Assembly (NCBI GenBank): GCA_014382905.1
Contig: JACNIU010000486.1
Span: 1 to 43,236 of the forward strand
Direction: 5' to 3'
From: Desulfobacterales bacterium
GTDB lineage: Bacteria; Desulfobacterota; DSM-4660; Desulfatiglandales; Desulfatiglandaceae
Length of the DNA: 43,236 bases
Shown: positions 24,063 to 32,234 of the stretch, piece by piece
Numbering within the stretch: position 1 is the stretch's first letter
Layout: each line of letters opens with the position of its first letter
Program-made: the position numbers and the translations under genes
The notes under the pieces: generated by a model
The model's input: the letters and a program-made list of their open reading frames with translations, nothing else
What the model was told of the DNA's origin: nothing
The model's database searches: none

Positions 24063-25878
24063 GCCTCTCTCCGTTTTGGGGCTGGCTGTACAGCAACGGG
24101 ATGGAGGAGTTTGCCGTTGCCTTATTCAACTGGATCAATGTTTGCTCACCCACAATACCATCCGCCTTTATGAAATGAGTGCGTTGAAATTCCATTACGC
24201 GCATTCTTAGCTTTTCATCAAACAATGGACCAGATGACGGGGCCTTGGTTCTGGCCTCCCCGCCATCGCTGGAATGAACGCCCTCCGCATGGTCCAATCT
24301 GGCCTTCAGCCAGAGCACCTCAGGCCCGGTATCGCCCTTTTTGAGGATAAAGGACCTGAAAGGCGGGGGTTTCCAGAGAAGGGTGAAATCGCCGAACCAG
24401 AAAGGTTCAATTTCGGCCCGATCCAAGGTGGCCTGTCGGTTACCGAAATCCAACGTAATGTTCCGGTCTTCCATTTGCACAGCCGGCACAAAATGCCGGC
24501 CTTGATGAGCGTCTATTAGCTCCAGGATCGCAGGGCGGTTCAAATGACGCAGGGTTGTCCAGTTGCCCTTCCCACTGAAACAGCGCAGGCCTGCCTTGGC
24601 TGCCCGTTCGCAGGCTGTCATTCCGGGCAAAACCGGGTATCTTGCCTGCCACCGATCGAACAGGGTTTCAAATGCAGTATCGATGTCGGTCTTTCCCTTG
24701 CCCGTCTTTAAGAATTCACCCAGCATAATAGACGCTCTACCTGTATCCGCGCCTTTTTCGCTCACTTCTTGGCTGATTTGCGATCTTGATCCCTCCCCGC
24801 CCACCTCGCGCGGGCGTTCAGGGACCATGCTTCCTTCCAGCTTCTCCGGGAGCGCGGCCCGTTGCCTCGTATTCACCTCCGGTGTGTGCAGTTTCAGGTT
24901 TCCGCCTGCCGGAGTGGCTGGGGGGGCAGACTTGGCCAGCTTCCCTTCCGTGACGAGCACTTGTTCAGGAACCATCGGTGCAAGAAGGAATTGCCATCCT
25001 GCCCATAAAAGCAGACATACCGCCAGCGCTATCGCCCATCCAAATAGTCTGCGGGTCCGCGAGAGAGGTCCCGGACCCATTACTTCCGATGCGGCCTTGC
25101 GCAGCAATCGGCTGCCGACGCTTTCGCGTTGCTTGGCATAGGCACCGAGGAGGGCCCGATCGCAAATGGTGTTGATAAGGCGGGGGACGCCTCCAGACAG
25201 CCTATGCGCCAGACGGAGCGTTCCCCTGGTAAACAGCCGCCTTTTACACCCGGCAACCTCCAGACGATGCTGGATATAAGCGGCCGTTTCATTTAGCATC
25301 AGAGGGGCTAGGTGGTAGCGGGCCGTTATCCGCTGCCCTAACTGACGCAACTCCGGCCGCGCCATCATGGTCTGTAGCTCGGGTTGACCAATGAGGAGGA
25401 TCTGCAGGAGCTTCCGGGTTGAGGTTTCAAGGTTGGTCAACAAACGAACCTGCTCTAACACATCGGTGCTCAGATTCTGGGCCTCGTCAATAATCAACAC
25501 GGTTCGACGGCCTTTGGCATGAATCTCCAAGAGATGAAGGTTAAGGCGGTCGATGAGGACCTTGAGGCTGTTTGTGCCGGGCGGATATGAAACCTTCAGC
25601 TCGTCGCAGAGGGAGGCCACTAATTCTATGGCAGTCTGTTTCGGGTTCAGAACCAGGGCTGCCTCCACCCCCTGCGGGATCTGCTCTAACAGGCTCCTGC
25701 ACAGAGTGGTCTTGCCGGTCCCCACCTCGCCGGTTAAAAGGACAAAGCCGCCCCGCTCACCTATTCCAAACAGCAGATGGGCCAACGCCTCACGGTGACG
25801 CTGGCTCATGAAGAGGAAGCGGGGATCCGGCGTGAGGGAAAAGGGATTTTCAGTGAGGCCAAAATATGCGGTGTACAT
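24046..25878 (-). CDS. gspA: GspA/ExeA-type AAA+ ATPase with peptidoglycan-binding domain
   Basis: The 610-residue inner-membrane protein has an N-terminal MYTAYFGLTENPFSLTPDP signature, Walker A GEVGTGKTT (50-58) and Walker B TVLIIDEAQN (126-135). One membrane helix lies near residues 275-300. A periplasmic C39-like segment (LPGMTACERAAKAGLRCFSG) and a C-terminal peptidoglycan-binding domain (GDTGPEVLWLKARLDHAEG; FQRTHFIKADGIVGEQTL) follow. It binds cell-wall glycan and, with GspB, assembles the type II secretin. GspA precedes GspB with overlapping reading frames, so they form one operon. Confidence 0.92.
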   Translation of the reverse strand: MYTAYFGLTENPFSLTPDPRFLFMSQRHREALAHLLFGIGERGGFVLLTGEVGTGKTTLCRSLLEQIPQGVEAALVLNPKQTAIELVASLCDELKVSYPPGTNSLKVLIDRLNLHLLEIHAKGRRTVLIIDEAQNLSTDVLEQVRLLTNLETSTRKLLQILLIGQPELQTMMARPELRQLGQRITARYHLAPLMLNETAAYIQHRLEVAGCKRRLFTRGTLRLAHRLSGGVPRLINTICDRALLGAYAKQRESVGSRLLRKAASEVMGPGPLSRTRRLFGWAIALAVCLLLWAGWQFLLAPMVPEQVLVTEGKLAKSAPPATPAGGNLKLHTPEVNTRQRAALPEKLEGSMVPERPREVGGEGSRSQISQEVSEKGADTGRASIMLGEFLKTGKGKTDIDTAFETLFDRWQARYPVLPGMTACERAAKAGLRCFSGKGNWTTLRHLNRPAILELIDAHQGRHFVPAVQMEDRNITLDFGNRQATLDRAEIEPFWFGDFTLLWKPPPFRSFILKKGDTGPEVLWLKARLDHAEGVHSSDGGEARTKAPSSGPLFDEKLRMRVMEFQRTHFIKADGIVGEQTLIQLNKATANSSIPLLYSQPQNGERHVIYP

Positions 25879-25907
25879 AAGTCCTTCAGGGTTTATTGAG
25901 CAGTGCG

Positions 25908-26693
25908 TTAAAGATTACCAAAAGCCGGTTTCCTCTTTTCCAAAAAGGCCCTTATCCCTTCTCTACCGTCGGGTTGGTCCGCGGCCCAGGATAAGAGGTT
26001 TCGCTCATTTTCCAACTGGGTTTCAAAAGGGGTATGGAAGGAATCGGTCATCAGTTTCTTTGAAGCCGCAAAGGAGCTGAGGGATCTATTTTGTATCTCC
26101 TGAACCAGTTCAACCGCCCTCTTTACCCCGTCTCCGTCATCCACTACCTCTGTCACCAATCCCCAGGATAAGGCTTTTTCTGCGTTTATGGGCGTGTCAA
26201 ATGCGGCAATCTCCAGGGCCTTTGCCATTCCGATGAGTCTCGGCAGGGTGTAGGTTCCCCCGCCGTCAATACTCAGGCCATTTGATGTATATGCCTGCCT
26301 GAGTATGGCCGAGGCCTCCATGATTCTAAAATCGCAGGCAAGGGCTATGGAAAATCCTCCTCCGGCAGCCAGACCGTTGATGGCTGCCACAACCGGCTTG
26401 GGCATACGCCGGATTTCCAGGATGGCCTGATGATACCGGGCGGCCAATTCATGAAACATGGCCCCGTAATTTTTTCCGCCTCCACTCACCCATCTTAGAT
26501 CGCCGCCCGCACAAAAGGCCTTCCCCTCTCCTGAAATCACGACGCCTGTCACACCCGGGTCAAGGGCCAATGCGATCAGGGTTTCGGCCGCCGCCTGTAC
26601 CATATCCAAATCAAATGCATTGTAGGCCTCAGGTCGGTTAAAGGTAATAAGGGCGGTCCCGTCCGTTTTTTTCAGGTTTATGGTTTGTACCAT
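25908..26693 (-). CDS. Enoyl-CoA hydratase/isomerase family protein
   Basis: The 261-residue crotonase-fold protein has the oxyanion-hole segments GEGKAFCAGGDLRW and NGLAAGGGFSIALACDF. The usual first catalytic glutamate region (PE) is replaced by QAYTSNGLSIDGGGTYTLPR, where an aspartate is the likely acid, as in PaaG- or BadI-like branches. Substrate cannot be told from sequence; roles in fatty or aromatic acid breakdown, or isomerisation of CoA thioesters, are possible. It is transcribed away from moaA. Confidence 0.87.
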   Translation of the reverse strand: MVQTINLKKTDGTALITFNRPEAYNAFDLDMVQAAAETLIALALDPGVTGVVISGEGKAFCAGGDLRWVSGGGKNYGAMFHELAARYHQAILEIRRMPKPVVAAINGLAAGGGFSIALACDFRIMEASAILRQAYTSNGLSIDGGGTYTLPRLIGMAKALEIAAFDTPINAEKALSWGLVTEVVDDGDGVKRAVELVQEIQNRSLSSFAASKKLMTDSFHTPFETQLENERNLLSWAADQPDGREGIRAFLEKRKPAFGNL

Positions 26694-26726
26694 GCCATCT
26701 GTCCCCCTTGAATGTTTATTTTGTCA

Positions 26727-26772
26727 CGCCAGGTCTCGCACCGAATTGCAAGATCTCTTCAAAAACCTGGCG
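26727..26772. promoter_or_regulatory. Inverted repeat in the divergent moaA upstream region
   Basis: CGCCAGGT (26727-26734) and ACCTGGCG (26765-26772) pair perfectly across 30 bases in the shared upstream region of the enoyl-CoA hydratase-family gene and moaA. It could be an operator or an RNA hairpin. I do not see a molybdenum-cofactor riboswitch fold. Confidence 0.35.
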
Positions 26773-26863
26773 AATTATCATTGACTCTCAGCCCTGATTT
26801 GTATATGGAAAAAGACACCTTTGCAAGACTTTGAAAATATACCTGAAACAAAGAGTTATTTCA

Positions 26864-27865
26864 ATGGAAACCGGACCACTATCCCTGATTGATAAATATA
26901 ACCGGCATCTCAACTACCTCCGCATATCCATTACAGACCGCTGCAACCTCCGATGCCTCTATTGTACACCGCGTGATGGCCTCCCGAAGCTGAGGCATGA
27001 AGACATCCTTACCTATGAAGAGATCCTCCGCTTAGCGTCCATTGCTGTGAAATTAGGGGTAGAAAAGATACGGCTGACAGGCGGTGAACCTCTTGTGCGA
27101 AAGAGCTTCCATCGACTTTTGCCCCGATTGACATCGATCCCGGGGCTCAAAGATATCTCCTTGACCACCAATGGGATTTATTTGACAGAGAACCTGGGAA
27201 AAATCAGATCCGCAGGCATCCGGCGGATCAACGTCAGCCTGGATACCCTGCGCCGGGAGAGATACAGGAAAATAACCGGCTACGATGGTTTTGAGCAGGT
27301 CCGCGAGGGGATACGGTTGGCGAGGAAACAGGGTTTTGATCCCATAAAGATCAATATGGTGGTGATGCAGGGGATAAATGATGATGAAGTCGCTGATTTT
27401 GCCAGGTTGTCTCTGGACCACCCATATCATATCAGGTTTATTGAATATATGCCGAGCGGATTTGACGATTCAGATGTGCGATTGCGGCATGTGCCAAACT
27501 CCGTTGTTAAAGAGCGACTCAGAATCGTGGGGGATCTGAACCAGGTTTCAGGACAGGAAACTGACGGCCCGACGGTCCGTTTCAGGTTTGAAGGGGCGTC
27601 CGGGGAGATCGGATTCATCAGTCCTCTGACCCATCATTTCTGCCAGGTCTGCAATCGCCTCAGGCTCACGGCAAGCGGACACCTGAGACCCTGTCTTCTT
27701 TCCGATCAAGAGATAGATCTGAAGAACCCGATGCGGGCAGGAGCTTCCGACAGTGACCTGGCGCAGATCTTCCTGAAAGCTGTCGAAAATAAACCCCGTT
27801 CCCACCGGTTGGTCTCAGGACATTCCGGCTCGCTTTCCGGGAAGATGTCCGCAATCGGGGGATAA
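26864..27865 (+). CDS. moaA: GTP 3',8-cyclase MoaA
   Basis: ATG 26864 gives the usual 333-residue size; a TTG 11 codons earlier is less likely. The radical SAM cluster motif is CNLRCLYC, and the second Fe-S site is made by FCQVCNRLRLTASGHLRPC. TGGEPL and the C-terminal GG (MSAIGG), needed for catalysis, are present. MoaA starts molybdenum cofactor synthesis by rearranging GTP to 3',8-cyclo-7,8-dihydro-GTP. No other cofactor genes lie next to it. It is convergent with the amidohydrolase gene. Confidence 0.95.
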   Translation: METGPLSLIDKYNRHLNYLRISITDRCNLRCLYCTPRDGLPKLRHEDILTYEEILRLASIAVKLGVEKIRLTGGEPLVRKSFHRLLPRLTSIPGLKDISLTTNGIYLTENLGKIRSAGIRRINVSLDTLRRERYRKITGYDGFEQVREGIRLARKQGFDPIKINMVVMQGINDDEVADFARLSLDHPYHIRFIEYMPSGFDDSDVRLRHVPNSVVKERLRIVGDLNQVSGQETDGPTVRFRFEGASGEIGFISPLTHHFCQVCNRLRLTASGHLRPCLLSDQEIDLKNPMRAGASDSDLAQIFLKAVENKPRSHRLVSGHSGSLSGKMSAIGG

Positions 27866-27879
27866 GGGCCTAAGGGATT

Positions 27880-28722
27880 TTACGCGAGCCCCAAGAACCG
27901 TGCCGCGTTGATTCCCTTGATCTGCGCCATTTGTGCGGGTGTTATTCCCGCGGTTGTCATTTCGCTGAAATAACGCTGGGGCCTGATGAGAGGATAATCA
28001 CTTCCAAAAAGGATCTTTTCGAAACCGACGATCTCCCCGCTCAGCCTGTAGATATCAGGGGTGTAAAGGAAGGGCGAGGCCGCCGTATCAAACCAGACGT
28101 TTTGAAACGCCTCCCTGACCTCCCTTTTCAGCAGGCCGTAAAACAGAAGCCCCCCTCCCCAATGGGCCAGTACGATCCGGTTTGAGGGATATGTCCTGAC
28201 AAAATCATAGATCTGTCTGAGGGTGTTGGGCGTCTTTCCCGGATAGGTGTGACCCACAGGCTCGTTGGTGTGAAGCAGGAACGGGATATGCGCCTGAGAG
28301 CAGAGGGCCATGACATCTCCCAGGGCCTTAACCACCTCGGATGTAAGCCCCGATCCATAAACAGCCAACTCCCCAACACCTGAAAGCCCATGATCCAGGC
28401 ACCGTTCCACTTCCCTGGCCCCCGCTGGTGCGAGCGGAGAAAAGGCGCAAAAGCCTGTCAATCGCTCAGGGTATTGATGGACCGACTCGATAATGTAATC
28501 ATTGTGCCTTTTATAATGTTCATCATTTTCCCAGGGGAAGCCGAAAACCACCGAGCGTTGGACGTTGTCTTCATCCATGTTCCTGATCAACTCCTCGACA
28601 CCCGCAAGTTTCGCCTTGGGAGACCCGTAGAGGGATTCAAACGCAGGTTCATGAGAAGTAGGCCTGAGCCTCCGGTCTCTGAAGTCGGGGGGAAATATGT
28701 GGGTATGGAAGTCTATGATCAT
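27880..28722 (-). CDS. Amidohydrolase family (amidohydrolase 2) protein
   Basis: The 280-residue TIM-barrel hydrolase has the metal-binding HTHIF at its start, LLHTNEP and LAHWGG in the middle, and FGSDYPLIRP near the end, the normal HxH, H, H, D ligand set of this family. Family members act as hydrolases or non-oxidative decarboxylases on small ring compounds; the substrate here is unknown. Its ATG overlaps the stop of the thioredoxin-like gene by four bases (28719-28722), so the two are co-translated. Confidence 0.87.
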   Translation of the reverse strand: MIIDFHTHIFPPDFRDRRLRPTSHEPAFESLYGSPKAKLAGVEELIRNMDEDNVQRSVVFGFPWENDEHYKRHNDYIIESVHQYPERLTGFCAFSPLAPAGAREVERCLDHGLSGVGELAVYGSGLTSEVVKALGDVMALCSQAHIPFLLHTNEPVGHTYPGKTPNTLRQIYDFVRTYPSNRIVLAHWGGGLLFYGLLKREVREAFQNVWFDTAASPFLYTPDIYRLSGEIVGFEKILFGSDYPLIRPQRYFSEMTTAGITPAQMAQIKGINAARFLGLA

Positions 28723-29234
28723 TTTATGGCAGCGGCCAGGGCTTTTTTGAGGGCGTCAGGTTGAAAGCCTACAATCTTGTCTCTGATCTTTCCGTTGCGG
28801 TCTATGATGAACATGGTAGGGACGGACAGGGCCTGGCCCGAAAAATAATCCTCCAGTATCTTTTGATTGAAGCGGAAGACCGGATAATTAATCTTTGTCA
28901 TTCTTATAAAGTGCTGCATATCCTTATCTGTAATCTGTTTGGGATCATCTATGGAAACCCCTAAGATGACCAGCCCGTTGTCTCTGTACTGGTCTTGAAG
29001 CTTGATCAAGACCGGAATCGTCATCCTGCATGGCGGGCACCATGTGGCCCAGAAGTCCAGGAGCACTACTTTGCCCTTATATTGCTCTAAGGATACGCTT
29101 TGACCGGACATATCTGAAAGGGTGAAATCCGGCGCAGTAGGCATTGCCTGAACCTCTTTCTGGCACCCTGCGGTCACTATGAAAAAACAGAAAAAAATTA
29201 ATATCCACCCTTTTAATATACCTTTGAAATGCAT
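28719..29234 (-). CDS. TlpA/ResA-like thioredoxin-fold lipoprotein
   Basis: ATG 29234 is preceded by AGGAGG with a good gap, so the longer frame upstream is rejected. The 171-residue protein has a signal peptide ending in the lipobox VTAGC, then a redoxin domain with DFTLSDMSGQSVSLEQYKGK and the redox pair WATWCPPC. LSVPTMFIIDRNGKI carries the cis-proline site. It should be anchored outside the cytoplasmic membrane and reduce disulfides, for example in cytochrome c maturation. It is coupled to the amidohydrolase gene. Confidence 0.9.
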   Translation of the reverse strand: MHFKGILKGWILIFFCFFIVTAGCQKEVQAMPTAPDFTLSDMSGQSVSLEQYKGKVVLLDFWATWCPPCRMTIPVLIKLQDQYRDNGLVILGVSIDDPKQITDKDMQHFIRMTKINYPVFRFNQKILEDYFSGQALSVPTMFIIDRNGKIRDKIVGFQPDALKKALAAAIK

Positions 29235-29321
29235 GTAGAATCCTCCTGAGTTTTGCAATGGTAGCGGCCAACAATTAATATATAGAGATAAAAAAGTCAA
29301 AAGGTTACGGAAAATTGCGTG

Positions 29322-31778
29322 TCAAAGCATATCATAAGGGTCCACATCCGAGATGAGATGAACGCCATTCGCTCTGAGCATCTTCAGGGAAGATCGCTCC
29401 AAGTCCACCAGAAGATGCCTCATAAGTGCAACGCTCCTGCTCTTGATCAGGAATTGCCACCTCTGTTTTCCCTTCAGACGTGCCATCGGCGCCTCAATCG
29501 GTCCCAATACCCGGATCTCTTTTCCCCTCCTGGGCCATCTGTTGAGGATTGATTTCAAATCTGAACTCAACTGGTAGACCGCTTCCTCGGTCTTTTTTTT
29601 GTTATTTCCCTGAAGCCTCAGGCAGGCCAGATTTGAAAAAGGGGGGTAGTCTAACGCTTTTCTAAGTTCTCTTTCTCTATCAAAAAACGATTGAAAGTCG
29701 TGCGCCATGGCAGCCCGGACAACGTAATGATCAGGATTGAAAGTCTGGATGATTACATTGCCCCTTTGATTTCCTCTACCTGCCCTCCCGGCAACCTGAG
29801 AGAGCAATTGAAAGGTCCTTTCTCCTGCCCTGAAGTCTGGAAAGCCTAAGGAAAGATCAGCGGAGATGACACCCACTAATGTGACAAGCGGGAAGTCATA
29901 ACCTTTCGTGACCATCTGGGTTCCTACGAGGATATCTGTTTCATGCCTCCCAAACCTCTTTAAAATTTGAAACGCCTCTCCTTTTCTGCGGGTAGAGTCC
30001 GCATCCATCCTTGATATCCGGGCGTGCGGGAAAAGCGCGTTGAGTTCGTGCTCCAGTTTTTCGGTCCCGAATCCGTATGCCTTCAATTTGGTGCTGCTGC
30101 AGGAGGGGCACCTAACCTTTGTCTCGGAGTTGAAACCACAGTAGTGGCAGATCAGACGGTCTTCATTAAGATGAAATGTCAGCGCCACATCGCAATTGGG
30201 GCACGATATCGCCTGTCCACATCTCGGGCACAGATAAAGGCGGTGAAAGCCTCTGCGGTTCAGGAAGAGGATGGCCTGGTTCCCTGCCGTCAGGTTTTCA
30301 TTCAGGGCCTTTCTGAGTCTTGGGCTGATCATCTCCATTTTTCCCCAGGCGTTTCTCACCCCCTTCATGTCTACGATTTCCACATCCGGCAGGGGTCGTC
30401 TTTCTACCCGATCCGGCATCAGGATCAGGTGGTATTTCCCCGTTATACTGTTCTGAAACGATTGAACAGATGGGGTGCCGGAGCCGAGGACCACCAGGGC
30501 CTTTTCCATCTTTGCCCTTACAACGGCCGCGTCTCTGGCCTGGTAGTGCGGCCCGCCCCGTCTTTCCTCCTGGACATACGCCGAATCATGTTCTTCGTCC
30601 ACAATGATCAATCCCGGTGCAGGGAGGGGGGCAAACAGGGCTGAACGGGCCCCGATAACCAGGTCCACCTCCCCTTTGACCATCCTCATCCATTGGCGAT
30701 ATCTCTCTTTATTGCTGAGCCCGCTGTGATAAACCGCAATACGATCCCCGAGGCGGGATCGGAAGACACCTTCCAGGTATCCGGCCAGGGATATCTCGGG
30801 CGCCATTAATATGGCCTGGCGGCCTGATTTTATGGCATGTACCACTGCCTGGTAATATACCTCTGTCTTGCCGCTGCCGGTTACCCCATAGAGCAGGCAA
30901 CAAGAAAACGTGCCTTTATCCATATACGTTTTGATCAGATCTAAGGCCTTGACCTGATGGCTATTCAGGGTGTGGGGGGAAGGAGGTGGAAGGATGTTCG
31001 CAATTCCCGGACTTTTATGGACCGACACGGTTTGATGTTCAAGCACACCTTTGGTCACCCATTTATTCACAAGATAAGGCCCGTTGTTGAATTTGGCTTT
31101 CATCTCACTCAAGAGGACGGTCCCGGTCTCAAAAATTTCACTCAGGAATTCAACCTCGTTTTTTACCTTTGATGATTTTGCCCTCTTTGCAAGTGCGGTC
31201 TCAAGGTCAACGTCCTTTTTCGGCCTGATAAATTTCAATTCATAAGAATCTGTGATCACTTCTTTTTTCGCCCGACTTTCGATCGATAACCACCCCTTTT
31301 TTTGAAGCGGGTAGAGCTTCTTAAGGGGCCAGGGAAGCCTCTTGTCAGGATGGTCCTTTATCCAGGAAAGAAGTTCTGATTCCTCGGAAGCGAAAAGACG
31401 GCTGTCAAGGACCGCCAATCCTTTTTTCGTCAGGTGTGCTGTCCTGAAATAGGCTTCCGGCAGGGCGGATCGGATCACCATTCCGATTGGGTGGATATAA
31501 TAATCGGCTATCCATTCAAAAAAAGGGACCGTCTGTCGCAGGAAAAGGGGTTCCGCGTCCAAAATGTCGACTATTTCCTTCAGGTTTTGATCTGACAGAT
31601 CAGGGCCAGGGATCTCCTCCAAGACATAAGCGGTAACCTTTCGATTGTTGAACGGGACGAGGACGCGGCATCCAACCCAGACCGTTGGCGCAAGCCCTTT
31701 GGGGACAGCGTAGAAAAATGTTCCTTTAACGGGAGCAGATATGGCGACTCTAAGATGTTTTGGCTTTTGGCTGGTCAT
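29322..31778 (-). CDS. priA: Primosomal replication-restart helicase PriA
   Basis: ATG 31778 overlaps the stop of the upstream small gene (ATGA), so the longer TTG-started frame is rejected; the product has 818 residues. It has a 3'BD-like N-terminal region, Walker A GVTGSGKTEVYYQ, the DEEH box in IIVDEEHD, zinc-binding cysteines in CPRCGQAISCPNCD and ICHYCGFN, and the helicase motif QVAGRAGRG. PriA reloads the replisome at stalled or broken forks. It is expressed together with the small TPR gene. Confidence 0.95.
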   Translation of the reverse strand: MTSQKPKHLRVAISAPVKGTFFYAVPKGLAPTVWVGCRVLVPFNNRKVTAYVLEEIPGPDLSDQNLKEIVDILDAEPLFLRQTVPFFEWIADYYIHPIGMVIRSALPEAYFRTAHLTKKGLAVLDSRLFASEESELLSWIKDHPDKRLPWPLKKLYPLQKKGWLSIESRAKKEVITDSYELKFIRPKKDVDLETALAKRAKSSKVKNEVEFLSEIFETGTVLLSEMKAKFNNGPYLVNKWVTKGVLEHQTVSVHKSPGIANILPPPSPHTLNSHQVKALDLIKTYMDKGTFSCCLLYGVTGSGKTEVYYQAVVHAIKSGRQAILMAPEISLAGYLEGVFRSRLGDRIAVYHSGLSNKERYRQWMRMVKGEVDLVIGARSALFAPLPAPGLIIVDEEHDSAYVQEERRGGPHYQARDAAVVRAKMEKALVVLGSGTPSVQSFQNSITGKYHLILMPDRVERRPLPDVEIVDMKGVRNAWGKMEMISPRLRKALNENLTAGNQAILFLNRRGFHRLYLCPRCGQAISCPNCDVALTFHLNEDRLICHYCGFNSETKVRCPSCSSTKLKAYGFGTEKLEHELNALFPHARISRMDADSTRRKGEAFQILKRFGRHETDILVGTQMVTKGYDFPLVTLVGVISADLSLGFPDFRAGERTFQLLSQVAGRAGRGNQRGNVIIQTFNPDHYVVRAAMAHDFQSFFDRERELRKALDYPPFSNLACLRLQGNNKKKTEEAVYQLSSDLKSILNRWPRRGKEIRVLGPIEAPMARLKGKQRWQFLIKSRSVALMRHLLVDLERSSLKMLRANGVHLISDVDPYDML

Positions 31779-32029
31779 CTCTTCCTGGTGTGCTGGAAGA
31801 CGCCGTCCCAATCTTCAGGCGGTGGCTCCTCCGAATAGGCATTGCAGCGCTCGAGCATCACTTTAGAGGGCGAATCGTCCGGCCAAAACGTCAGGGCGCG
31901 ACTGAAGTACCCGATCGACGATCCCCAGCGCTGGAGTCGGTATGCCTCCAGCCCGTATGCATAGGATCTAAGGGCCTGTTCTCTATTTTCCGAGAATCCC
32001 AGGATCTCCTCCGCGCTTTTCTCTTTCAT
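31775..32029 (-). CDS. Small TPR-like protein resembling the tail of class III adenylate cyclases
   Basis: ATG 32029 is preferred to the TTG one codon upstream; the product has 84 residues. The sequence AYGLEAYRLQRWGSSIGYFS ... RALTFWPDDSPSKVMLERC is one to two TPR helix pairs. It is followed by EEPPPEDWDGVFQHTRK, the ending typical of class III adenylate/guanylate cyclases (PPPxDWDGVxxMxxK). Here the tail stands alone, without a cyclase domain. Its stop overlaps the priA start. It may be a cut-off cyclase tail that persists, or a small adaptor protein. Confidence 0.65.
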   Translation of the reverse strand: MKEKSAEEILGFSENREQALRSYAYGLEAYRLQRWGSSIGYFSRALTFWPDDSPSKVMLERCNAYSEEPPPEDWDGVFQHTRKR

Positions 32030-32105
32030 CAAATTTGCCTTTCTCTGCCTGATACGGTTGAGGGTTCAATGGGTCGGGTGAAACAGGAAATTTGCTTGAT
32101 TTGAG

Positions 32106-32158
32106 AATTTGTAGAACAAATTTTGTGAATTGACAATATATAACATAGATGATAGATG
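32106..32158 (+). promoter_or_regulatory. Palindrome and possible promoter upstream of ppsA
   Basis: AATTTGT-AGA-ACAAATT (32106-32122) is a perfect 7+7 palindrome. Seven bases later TTGACA (32130-32135) is followed, after 17 bases, by TAGATG (32153-32158). The -35 is ideal, the -10 weak. The palindrome lies in the divergent interval between ppsA and the TPR-priA operon and could be a regulator site. Confidence 0.4.
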
Positions 32159-32234
32159 TCATACAGAAAATGCACTGCTTTGATAAGACCTGATTTGGCG
32201 GCAAAATATCGGTACAGCAAAGAGGAGGCATCAG

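Noticed and set aside
23277-25878. Full type II secretion cluster
   Set aside because: Only the GspA and GspB pair is present; neighbouring genes on both sides are unrelated.
26701-26863. Molybdenum-cofactor riboswitch upstream of moaA
   Set aside because: Only one 8-bp inverted repeat is visible; the multi-stem architecture expected of the class is missing.
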